From the NCBI GenBank assembly GCA_019925095.2, contig CM034408.1, positions 2,170,001-2,234,000 of the forward strand: a stretch of DNA of 64,000 bases, read 5' to 3'. The stretch comes from Dendrolimus kikuchii. Its lineage: Eukaryota > Arthropoda > Insecta > Lepidoptera > Lasiocampidae. Positions 54,465 through 63,945 of this stretch are shown one piece after another. The notes under the pieces were generated by a model. The model had not been told where the DNA came from and searched no databases. It worked only from the letters and a program-made list of their open reading frames with translations. A program made the translations under genes and the position numbers. Positions within the stretch are counted from its first letter, which is position 1; each line of letters opens with the position of its first letter.

Positions 54465-54830
54465 TCTTAAGTTTTCGCGACTAGTACACATAATAAAAAG
54501 TACGTTTTAACGGTTTTAAGCACAGTAACTTATTTGATTTTTATTATTACGACGTTTCGGCCACTTTTCAGTAGCCGTGACACGGAAGACAAAGATGTCA
54601 AGTGGCAATGAGTATTGTTAAAGTTTTATTAGACTACCGCCAACTTATTCATTTTAATTATTTAGTTTTGTTTTTGTTTATGGTTTTTATTTACTCTATG
54701 GGAGCCTAATCTAATTTAGTATTGTTAAAATAAAACTTTAACAATACTCATTGACTTTTTGTGTTCCGTGATCACAGCTACTGAAAATTGGCCGAAGCCG
54801 TTAAAACGTAATGTTTATTACGCATAGGTA
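54465..54830. mobile_element. Penelope-like terminal sequences in inverted arrangement, copy 2
   Basis: Left: ttttcgcgactagtacacat ... acgacgtttcggccactttt. Right: ccgtgatcacagctactgaa ... ccgaagccgttaaaacgt. The middle shares the 28163-28400 sequence (ctatgggagcctaatctaat). No ORF. Confidence 0.65.
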
Positions 54831-55034
54831 CAATACTTCTTTGATTTTATTCTTCTTATTGCCTTTTAACTATTTTTCTATTTAACTACGATTTTAATAC
54901 ATTATATTTTAAAATGAAACGTGCTAAAATGCTGACTGCCTGACCGATTAGATCTTTCCATACAATTACAAATCTACATCTTGCAGTATTTCTTCCATCT
55001 CTTAGGAATAAAAACTACTGATGTTTATTCTGGT

Positions 55035-55297
55035 TATCAAAAGGATAGCGGTTACCATCGCCTGTTGACATTTAGGTGCTACAAATGCGCTGCTGCTCTC
55101 TTAAGGGAGACTGGAACCTAGTCACTAATGCCGGGACACAACTCAAGGTTGTTATGGCGACATACTTTAGACCTGGGGTGGTAGCCATCCAGTCGGGCAA
55201 ATGCCCCTACTACCTGACTGTGGGTTGTTTTGTCGCCTCTTACGACAGGCCGCCCGGCCGCAGGAAATTGTATTCTTTCTCCGTTTCTGCACGGATA
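55035..55297 (-). mobile_element. SINE-B copy, tail end missing
   Basis: It starts inside the family at ggatagcggttaccatcgcc and reaches the 5' end ctccgtttctgcacggat. There is no T run at the left. Confidence 0.82.
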
Positions 55298-55399
55298 TAA
55301 ATAAATTTTAAAAAAATAGATCCAGCTTTGATCAGTAAGGGACCTCCATACACCCCATACCTCTCATTATTTCCGTAATTGAAAAGTTACGACGACAAC

Positions 55400-55850
55400 A
55401 AATCAGTCAGTGAAGCAACATAATTGAATTCTGTCTTCGAATTGTATTTGGAGTTAAATTCCGTCTTAAAAAGTTACAAAACGAGCGGTGTGTGAACTTA
55501 CCCCATTGATGGACTTCGCCACCTTGACTATATAATTTGAATTTTTTTTTATAGCCTGAAGCAGGCAAATAGGCAGACGGCCCAACTGATGGAAAGTGGT
55601 TGCCGTCGCCTATGGACGTTGCAACACTAAGGGTGTCGCCAACGCGTTGCCGACCTCTAAGAAATTTTATAACGCCCTTCTTAAAGAACCCCATGTCATA
55701 GCGCAAAGGGAAAACCGCGGCGGGAAGTGCACTCCAGATCATTGTTGTACGCGGAATAAATGTTCTAAAGAACCGTTGCGTAGTTGAGCTTGGGAGCTCA
55801 AGGAAATGGGGGTGAATATCCCGTCGCTGGCGAGCGGGATTATTCATCTG
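55400..55850 (-). mobile_element. LINE 3' end whose tail matches SINE-B
   Basis: The - strand encodes RFFRTFIPRTTMIWSALPAA, VFPLRYDMGFFKKGVIKFL and RGRQ, a Jockey/CR1-like ORF end, then a short 3' UTR. The last ~115 bases before the A tail (+ strand: gcagacggcccaactgatgg, aaagtggttgccgtcgccta, caacactaagggtgtcgcca) align with the SINE-B 3' part. The tail is at the T run 55541-55550; the piece 55400-55540 is beyond the tail and may not belong. Confidence 0.72.
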
Positions 55851-55978
55851 TTACCTACATATACAGATCTCTGTTAATGAATATATCAAATTTAACGAAA
55901 ATCGATTTATTCCCAAAAACAATAATAAATAAACATAAAACGTATTATACTTTTAAATCAATGTAATATACGATTTTA

Positions 55979-56258
55979 TTCGTGCAGTGCGGGCGGTCTG
56001 TCGTAAGAGGCGACAAAACAACCCACAGTCAGGTAGTAGGGGCATTTGCCCGACTGGATGGCTACCACCCCTGGTCTAAAGTATGTCGCCGTAACAACCT
56101 TGAGTTGTGTTCCGGCATTAGTGACCAGGTTCCAGTCTCCTTTAAGAGAGCAGCAGCGCATTTGTAGCGCCTTTGGTGTTGCAAATGTCCATAGGCGATG
56201 GTAACCGCTTTCCATCAAGTGGACCGTCTGCCTGTCTGCTGATCTCCTGCAATAAAAA
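55979..56258 (+). mobile_element. SINE-B copy
   Basis: ttcgtgcagtgcgggcggtc (5' end with a small deletion) to gatctcctgcaataaaaaaa; atacga occurs just before and just after the copy. Confidence 0.85.
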
Positions 56259-56753
56259 AAATACGAGTATGTATATTATTGAGCATTTTGCGTATAATAT
56301 TTTTTTTTAAACGGCAGACAAACACACATATTGCATGCATATGCCCAAATTAAGCAAGTTACGCTTGTGTTATGGGTAATATACAACGTACTACTCTGGG
56401 GCCGATCCCAGACACCCAGACCATAGTAAATAACGAAGAAAATAAGTTTCCGAAATTTACTATACCAGAAATTGAACCCGGAGCCCGCTCAACCACAGAG
56501 GCCGTTAAATATCTTAAAACATGTTAACTAACATTTGTTGATACTTGTTACTTCTAACTTTGCTCATTAACAAACTAATTTATCTAATTTAAGCCGGTTT
56601 CACACGATCAGTGTATCCTCGGAACGACTGCACTAGTATGTAATAACTTTATAGGAAAATAAATGAATACCGCAGCTGAACAATCTTAGAACTTAACAAG
56701 TGATTTCAAAGAAACTTTAAAACACAGCATAAAAAAATGTGTACTAGGACATA
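56259..56753. other. No gene seen
   Basis: AT-rich sequence with no supported exon. Confidence 0.4.
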
Positions 56754-56930
56754 TAGTAGAAGTGAAACTTCAACGGACAAGTGGCAAAACCGCAACAAAA
56801 TTTTAACTTGAAGTTTTACGGGTAGATTGTTAATTTACTTATCCAATTTGAAAACCCGCGCGTAAACTTCAAGTTAAAATTTTATTGCGATTCGTTTTGC
56901 CGCTTGTCCGTTGAAGTTTCACTTCTACTA
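56754..56930. repeat. 177-bp foldback with ~70-bp arms
   Basis: The left arm tagtagaagtgaaacttcaa... and the right arm ...ttgaagtttcacttctacta are near-perfect complements over about 70 bp with a central loop of about 35 bases. There is no ORF. It is probably a foldback-type MITE; as RNA it would form a long hairpin. Confidence 0.85.
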
Positions 56931-57068
56931 TGTCTCCCAGCGCACATTTCGATTTTTCGCAGGTTTACTGCAAATTATGATTTGGTTAGGTTACGTACAT
57001 TTTAATTAATGCACTTTTTATTTAAATATATTTTATTTTATCAAACAAAAAATTACATGAATTTAAAC

Positions 57069-57412
57069 ATACATACATACATAACTTCACGCCAGTTCCC
57101 TTGCGGGGTAGGCACGAACAACAGAGCGCCATTAATTCATAGCTCTTGTCATGCACGCTCGTCTGTTCTTAAGGCTCCTGAGATCACTTTCTGCTAGTAC
57201 ACGATCAATTTGATCATGGAAGGTGTGTCGTGGCCTTCCACGACTTATGCATCCATCCACTTTTGCATTGTATATCTGTTTAGTCATTCTTTCCACATGC
57301 CGGAACCACCGGAGCATTCCTTTCCTTACCTTCCCCCCGACACTCTCTTTCAGACCAACTCTCTTTCTTACTTTGGTATTACGATCGCGGTCCGCGAGCG
57401 TCACTCCGCAGA
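57069..57412 (-). mobile_element. RTE-T LINE 3' fragment
   Basis: It starts acatacatacatacataact. Flanks atttaaacat (near 57061) and atttgaacat (near 57413) form a TSD with one mismatch. There is an internal deletion near 57133. Confidence 0.85.
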
Positions 57413-57422
57413 TTTGAACATG

Positions 57423-58239
57423 CTATTTTAAAATTACTTTTAAGGTTATTGTGAGCGACACATTACTTGATATGGTTTTTATATGTTTTTAGCAAGCACA
57501 GTATATCGTAGAATACCTTACAAGTAATGAATACACAAACAGTTATTTAAAAAACAAAGGCTTTTGCTAGATATTAAAATTCCACAGCTGAGCGATCCAT
57601 ACTCATTCAAGTTCACATTTCTGTCGATCCGTTAATTTTTGAGTTTGTATAAGTCAGTCCTTCATTGCTGAGAATCGTGACTTTCATGACAGTAAATAGT
57701 TCTTGTCGAAAGCTCTCCTCCAACGAGATCGGTTTTAAACACAGTGGACGTCTGAATTTATCAACATGACCAACTGGTCAGCAACCTGGTCAATCTATCT
57801 TCGTTATCATCATTGTAGATGGCAATACGAATGAATGGTTGTTTATCTTAAATAAAGTTCAGTTCGACGAGATCGCTCGTCTTTCATAATAGCTCCACCT
57901 GATATGGTGCAACTGGTCCAAACATACTCTTTCATAGGGAATCTGATTTCGAATCAAACGGAAGCATTGCGGTCGGTTAAAAATTAACGAGTCCGAAACT
58001 GCGAGACCGATTCTTATAAAATTTTGTGTGTATATTTAGTAGGTCTGACTATAGGATGTCTCTTTTTCATACATCCAAGTGGTCCACCCCAAAAAAACTA
58101 AGATTTATTATTTGGACAATTATTTAATCAAAAAAAATATGATTTGGCTTTAAAAATACATATAACACTTTAATTTTCACCCTTCTACCACGAACCTCAA
58201 TTTTTAATAGCGATATTAGTATTTAATAATTTTCTACTC
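57423..58239. other. No gene seen
   Basis: AT-rich intron sequence. No splice-consistent exon of the protease is needed here because exon 2 and exon 3 phases already match. Confidence 0.45.
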
Positions 58240-58408
58240 TCGGCGGTCGATAACTGATCAATTATCAGTCTACCGATGTTACTTCTCACCCAGCAAACAG
58301 CACGGAGTAGGGACGAGAACAATAAGTTAGTTATTTTTCATCTAAGTATCAAAATATTCAGTAGAAATAATTTATATAACAAAACAATGTTTGCCGGGTC
58401 AGCTAGTT
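58240..58408 (+). mobile_element. Helitron-like terminus
   Basis: It ends gtttgccgggtcagCTAG|T at about 58407. The stretch gataactgatcaattatcag and gcacggagtaggg matches, reversed, 46296-46350. Confidence 0.55.
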
Positions 58409-58852
58409 TTAGTATAAAATAATCCTAGTAGATCTACCGAATTTCCTAGGACCAGACGACGTTATCCCACGAGTTCAGATTACAAATTACCGCGATTCGA
58501 GTAGCTTCGAGTCGCTTTGAGTAGATGAGCACTCGGTCCGGGCGTACTCTGCTCGTGTCAACGCGCCTTTATTGAGGAAACTTATAAAAAGCGGTTGAAT
58601 AGCAAACCGTAACACGGTCGATCTTCAAGGTCGATCGTGTCGATTGCTCTGTGAAGCGATGTGTGTGGAATTAATTTGTAAATATCATTGAACGCAACGG
58701 ATTCTGTTGACAGATCACTGCCCGGATGCAGGAAAGTCAGTGGTTTTTTTAAACACGATTTATGATGTGATTTTACATTGTAAGTTTAAGTCCTGTTTGT
58801 ATATAATAGCAACGGATGATTCAAAGCGATTAAAGTCAATAAGGATTTTTTA

Positions 58853-59118
58853 TATTTTTTTTATTGCAGGAGTTCAGCAGACAGGCAGATGGCTCATTTG
58901 ATGGAAAACAGTTACGATCGCCTATAGATATTTGCAACACCAAAGGTGTTACAAATGCGCTGCTGCTCTCTTAAGCGAGACTGGAACGTGGTCACTAATG
59001 CCGGAACACAACTCAAGGTCGTTATGACGACATGCTTTAGACCAGGGGTGGTAGCCATCCAGTCGGGCAAATGCCCTCCCACCTGGCTGTGATTCTATCT
59101 CCGTCCTGCGTGGATTAA
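58853..59118 (-). mobile_element. SINE-B copy with internal deletion
   Basis: ttttttattgcaggagttca to ctccgtcctgcgtggatt; the block around ggttgttaagtcgcc is deleted. Confidence 0.85.
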
Positions 59119-59497
59119 ATTCATCCATCATGTCGATATTTAACAATCTGTAACTATTATTGAAAGTGAATATATTTATTTCAATGTTGAATTTTAAACC
59201 GATTTTAGACGGTTCACTTCTATCATCAAATTTGGATGAATCAACCAAAGTGATCTGTATAAACAGAAACTTGAATTATTCAATGTCATTGAATGCCATC
59301 GCGTCCTTTCAGCCTTGTATTTTTTGACCAAATTAATTCAATTTATTCATCAGTCTAATATCAGTATTATAGATTACTTATTGAAAATTATCTTAATTAA
59401 ATATATAATTTTTGGAAATTTATTAAAAACCTTGTCTTAATAACAAATCATATTATACAGTAAACAAACTTAACAAGGTACAATAACACCGACCCGC

Positions 59498-60131
59498 AAA
59501 AAAAAGTGGTCTACACTTTTGACCAGACCCATCTATTGTTATGTATTTCGATGCGCTGAATCCAAATGTGGGGTCAGTTTGGTCCATACAGGGTGTATGG
59601 ACCAAACTAACCCATATTCAATTACAAGAATACTTACATGTAACCATTTAATTAAAAAAAAAAACTTATAACTATAAACTAGTACAGTGAAGAAGACATT
59701 AGCTCTTATTATATTCTACCTATAATCCGTTAAAACTATAAGTAGAATACTGAGCCTAGGTCATTGAAGTCAATGGGCCAGGTTGCTAGAAGGCTGGCTA
59801 CTGCTTCGTATATTATTTTCTTGGCCAAATATTAGGCAGAGCGATCTTTTTCAGGCAAAGAAAAATCTTTAGTAATCTAGGGATGCAGGTGGATCAGAAT
59901 TTTTAAGGCTTATGGACCAAACTGACCATAGATTCGGTCTTTTGGTCCATAAACCCCTCAAAATTTTGGGGGTGTATGGACCAAACTGACCAAAGATTCG
60001 GTCTTTTGGTCCATAAACCCCTCAAAAGTTTGAGGGTGTATGGACCAAACTGACCCCAGATTCGGATTCACCGCATTGAAATACATAAGAATAGATGGTT
60101 CTAGACCAAAGTATAGACCACTTTTTTGTGG
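59498..60131. mobile_element. 634-bp element with ~85-bp terminal inverted repeats and internal tandem units
   Basis: Left end aaaaaagtggtctacac ... gggtcagtttggtccatac; right end the complement of gtggtctatactttgg ... gggtcagtttggtccatac. Just inside the right end a ~65-bp unit (accaaactgaccaaagattc, tcggtcttttggtccataaa, cccctcaaaa) is repeated two to three times. No transposase. A truncated relative lies at 27245-27728. Confidence 0.75.
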
Positions 60132-60340
60132 CCCGATGTAATTATCTAACATTATATTATACGGTTCAGTCTTATATTTCTGCTTGGTGTTGTCAGGGAA
60201 AAATTAATTTCGGTTTATTGACTATATGTGTACATAAATATATTTTTATATACTATAAAGTAGATGTAGCGAACAGTGAGTAAGTACAATTCGCCACAAC
60301 GGTGGGCAAAGAAAGAAGTTCATACAGTTTTGTTAGATCA

Positions 60341-60781
60341 ATCTATATATATATAAATCAATTGCGATTCGTTAGTCTCGCTAAAACTCGAGAACGGCTG
60401 GACTAATTTGGCTGAATTTGGTTTTGAATTATTTGTGGAAGTCCAGGGAAGGTTTATAAGGTGAGTAAATATGAAAAAAATGCTTGGAATATACTAACAA
60501 AAACAATTTCGCTTTCCCTTAGAAACTATTCCTACCTATCAAACATTTGAAGTTCGTTCCGTCCTTTAGAAATCAATTAAATTTAATAGTCGTTCAGAAA
60601 TCAAATTAAATTTAAAAGTGTTTTTTTTTCTTTTTTTTTGGTTTTGAATGTCAAACCTTTGATGTTCGTTCCGGTTAAGTTTTAACCACATTTTTTACTA
60701 AAGTTGAAACATTCTGCAATTATCATTCGGCTTTTTTATTTATTGATTCTGAGGCGGTACGAAGTTTGCCGGGTCAGCTAG
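60341..60781 (+). mobile_element. Helitron-like non-autonomous element
   Basis: It begins tctatatatatataaatcaa and gattcgttagtctcgctaaa, and ends cgaagtttgccgggtcagCTAG|T. No ORF. It has the general look of short lepidopteran Helitrons. Confidence 0.65.
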
Positions 60782-60854
60782 TTATTTAATATGTTAAAGA
60801 TCAAACAAAATGCAATTCTTTAATGTGCTTATATAATTATTAATATTCTTTTTT

Positions 60855-60985
60855 TTATTTGTATGTCTTTCGAGACCACCAGCCATAAAAATGGCCCGGA
60901 CATTTGGAGGGCTTGCGTGAGGCCATGCGAAGACCAACACGTAGAGGCCCTTTGACAATTTTAATGTAAATGTGACGTGACACTG
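60855..60985 (-). mobile_element. LINE-D fragment
   Basis: accaccagccataaaaatgg, cccggacatttggagggctt and aacacgtagaggccc match 13270-13395 of the LINE-D copy in the same orientation. Confidence 0.7.
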
Positions 60986-61107
60986 TGTGTTATTATTATT
61001 AAGCTATTAACATTATTCTATTTTTTTTATTATATTCATTCCATAGTTATACATCTTGTAATTATGTTTCTTATTTTTACAAATGGTCTCATATATATGG
61101 TAATTAA

Positions 61108-61205
61108 GGAGGTGGGCACTGGAAGTCAGTGCTGTGTCGGACTACGTTTCGGCACAGCAATATACTGAGTGCCAATCTCATTTCTGATGCTGCGGCATAC
61201 AATGT
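61108..61205. repeat. Short interspersed repeat shared with 14900-15005
   Basis: tgggcactggaagtcagtgc, tgtcggactacgtttcggca and aatatactgagtgccaatct. Function unknown. Confidence 0.5.
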
Positions 61206-61274
61206 ATATGTTTTTTTTAAATTTATTTATCTTGTATATGTCGCATTTGGAAATAAATATATTCTTTCCTTCAG

Positions 61275-61432
61275 GTGAGACTTGTCGAACCGTGGAAGGC
61301 AACACTGGAAGCTGTATAAACCTACGCGAATGTAAACCATACCTGAGCATTTTATTAAAAAACAGGAAGGACCCAGCTGTAATTCAGTTAATGCGAAAAG
61401 CTCAGTGTGGTTTTGATGGCAACGATCCCAAG
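61275..61432 (+). CDS. Clip-domain serine protease, exon 3 (clip domain)
   Basis: Acceptor tattctttccttcag ends at 61274 and donor CCC AAG|gtattt starts at 61433. The exon starts in phase 1 and ends in phase 0. It encodes GETCRTVEGNTGSCINLREC, then KPYLSILLKNRKDPAVIQLM and RKAQCGFDGNDPK. This is a clip domain: C1 with the VEGNTGSC C2 pattern, C3 in REC, and C4 in AQC, with spacings of 9, 5 and 24. C5 and C6 are the adjacent pair at the start of exon 4. Clip domains regulate zymogen activation and binding to cofactors in insect haemolymph proteases. Confidence 0.9.
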
Positions 61433-62214
61433 GTATTTAATGTTATTTTATTATAAAGTTGCCAACCGTCGTATTTTTCCAGGAAATGTCTTAGTTTTTG
61501 TAGTGCCCTGGGATGTCGTGGATAGTTTTTAAACAGCGTCCTGTGTTTTTAAGGCGCCCTGGTAACGTTAGGTGTTTTAAAATTCGTGCTACACTTTCGA
61601 CAGTGCTCAAAAGAAAGAAATCGATTACTGCCAACAACTGCAGCTGCAATCATCAAAACTGTCTATGACATAGATATGAAGTGTAACCTATTTTATGATT
61701 ATTTGTTAATTCAACCACAGATACTGAAGGAAATTGGTGGGGTTGATTAATATAGTAAAAATAAATATGTTTGTAATATTAGAATTTATTCGATAACTAA
61801 CCTAAATTTAAAGACTTTGTTACAAACTAAAGTGTTTGTATTATATTTTAATAATTCGTATCATTTTATCAAATATTTTTATTATTAAAAAATGTGATTA
61901 TTATCATTACCTGAACTTAATTTAACTATTACAACTCTATTACTGCGTCCTGTTTTTAAACGAAATTGTCCTAGTTTTTCAACTTCAAATACCAGTTTTT
62001 TAAATTTGACGTTGGCAACCCTATTTTATTACGGCTCTGTAACCATTTTGGCAAAAACGGGATACTTTAATGGACCGTCCTTCTCTTTCTTTCTGTCAGT
62101 TCATTTTTCTCAGTAACTACTGGATTTATGTATATAGGAGAAACTATACATTTTTTGGCACCTCAGTACAATGTTTGGTGTCCTATTGTTTTATTCAAAA
62201 TATTAGGATGGCAG
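61433..62214. other. Intron 3, first part; no extra exon
   Basis: The edges 61457-61475 and 62015-62027 share gttgccaac in inverted orientation, and both sides have a gcgtcctgt block, so a decayed DNA element is possible. No coding segment. Confidence 0.4.
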
Positions 62215-62483
62215 AGTTTTTGGCGGGAACTGGAAGGAGACGTTGTGCTGTGCAGTTTTATTTTCTAAAAATGTATAAAATTACTCTAAAATGAACAATA
62301 GTTGTAGGATATTGATAGTTTTTGAGTACCAATTATGTGTTTTTGCGAGAAATGGGAACTATATAGCCAAATGTGGCCTTTCGAGTTTTCACAAGAACTC
62401 CGTTGAATGACGTCGATTGTACCCTACAATACAACGGCACCTGGCTTAAAGGCCTGGTTGCCAAGCCTTAAACATAAAAAAAA
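62215..62483 (+). mobile_element. SINE-A, copy 7, in intron 3
   Basis: TSD attaggatggcag / attaggatgacag (62202-62214 and 62484-62496). It starts agtttttggcgggaactgga and ends gccttaaacataaaaaaaa. Confidence 0.92.
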
Positions 62484-62707
62484 ATTAGGATGACAGGCGG
62501 TGGTGTATTAGCAATTAGCATAATAAGCGGCATCGTATTTGAGTGGTTAGAACGCCATTCTACACAGTTCGTCGCTATGTTATCAGTGTAGTGTACTACC
62601 TTTGCATCAATGTACAACTTTCTGAATGAAGTTGAATGATTAAATACGTCTTACTTGCCAACAATCTAATGTGAAATTCACATTCCTAACCTGAATATTT
62701 TTTAAAT

Positions 62708-62780
62708 TTTATTGAAGTGTTCAGCATGCAGACAGACGGCAGGTGGAAAGCGGTTACCATCGCCTATGAACATTTGTAAC
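62708..62780 (-). mobile_element. SINE-B remnant next to the exon 4 acceptor
   Basis: cagcatgcagacagacggca, ggtggaaagcggttaccatc and gcctatgaacatttgtaac are the SINE-B 3' part. It ends about 20 bases upstream of the acceptor AG at 62800-62801, so the branch-point region lies in or next to SINE sequence. Confidence 0.75.
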
Positions 62781-62801
62781 TCTTACGCTCGGTTCCAACA
62801 G

Positions 62802-63042
62802 GTCTGTTGTCCACTAGAAAGCTTCCCATCAGTCGCGCCAGACACTACAACCACAACGACTACAAGCACTACAACCACAACAACAACTACTACTACTACA
62901 ACGACTCCTGCACCTGCTCCCGTAACATCAGGGAAGGCGTTAGAGGACGGTGACTTCGTAAATGCGTTACCAGAACCACCAGTTTGTGGCGTCAGCAATG
63001 CTTCCAATTCGAGAGTTGTTAACGGTGTTGACGCGAAACTTG
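62802..63042 (+). CDS. Clip-domain serine protease, exon 4 (clip end, Thr linker, activation site)
   Basis: Acceptor ggttccaacag ends at 62801 and donor CTT G|gtaagt starts at 63043. Phase 0 in, phase 1 out. It starts VCCPLESFP, the C5-C6 pair of the clip domain. A linker of seven Thr, one Ser and thirteen Thr follows, then PAPAP, likely O-glycosylated. Next come EPPVCGVSNASNSRVVNGVD: the Cys that links to the catalytic domain and the activation site after Arg (residue 341 of the predicted precursor). Arg at this place predicts cleavage by a trypsin-like upstream protease. Confidence 0.92.
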
Positions 63043-63945
63043 GTAAGTAGGATATTTATTAACAACATCTTATAGCATGAACAAAACATAAATACGTTCT
63101 TGAAGTTCGTACATGTCATTCACGCGATGATACGTGCAGGAACTGTAAGAGTATAGAGTTTTGCGCGTTCGCTCTGTTGCTATTCAGACTGCATGAAATA
63201 TCTTTCGCACTATATACTGTTAGCTAAACTTGTGCGAAACAGCTCACTGGAAAGAAAAGAGAAATTTAGCTCTTTCGCTTAAAAGAGCTGTATCACTCTT
63301 TTACCTCATTTAGCTCAGTAGAGACACAGTATAGAAATCGAAAAGACACCTCTCGCCCTAGCTGTCAAAAGAGCCGAAAGAGCTAGAATGAGCCGTTCTG
63401 CGACTCGAACGGCGAAATTTTATTACATATTGTTACTTGTGTAAACATTTTTGATATTACTTTTAAAAAAAAGCAATGATATGCGATATAGATTCGTTAA
63501 TTCGTATTACAATACGTATCGAAATAAAGTGGAACATTATGCTATGGCTTAAACCAACCAAGTACATCGAGACAAGTGCTAATGTCACTTAGCGATTCTC
63601 CAAAAGCAGCCGCTTTAAGCTCTCAAGTACATTTACTCCCGCTACTCTTTTTATATCAACAGAAAAGGATATCATATATAAGTACATGTGTTGAAGTATC
63701 CTCCACTTTACTTTTATAAACACAAAAATCTATTTACTCTGTCAACATATTGATGACATTGTGCGATGTCAGCAACTGAGGCGATTGAAGAAGTAACCCG
63801 ACTGAGCCGTTCGGATGAGACAGAAAAGTTTCATAAAGGGAACTAGTTCATTCATCTCATTCGCGAGCTAACCGAGTCAACTGTCAGGTGTAAATAACGT
63901 TAACACTTGACTGGACCTACGCCTGAGTTAATCATCTTTCTATAG
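63043..63945. other. Intron 4 with repeat-like gagctc/gagccg motifs
   Basis: The segment 63240-63420 has many short inverted blocks such as gctctttcgc and gccgaaagagct. The segment 63790-63880 (ctgagccgttcgg, tcattcgcgagc) resembles parts of it. It may be a decayed inverted-repeat element. No exon. Confidence 0.4.

Noticed and set aside
61457..62027. Inverted-repeat element with gttgccaac ends
   Set aside because: Only about 9-12 bases match at the tips, no TSD is visible, and the inner similarity is patchy.
62783..63007. Val-rich frame on the - strand
   Set aside because: Antisense of the poly-Thr linker of protease exon 4.
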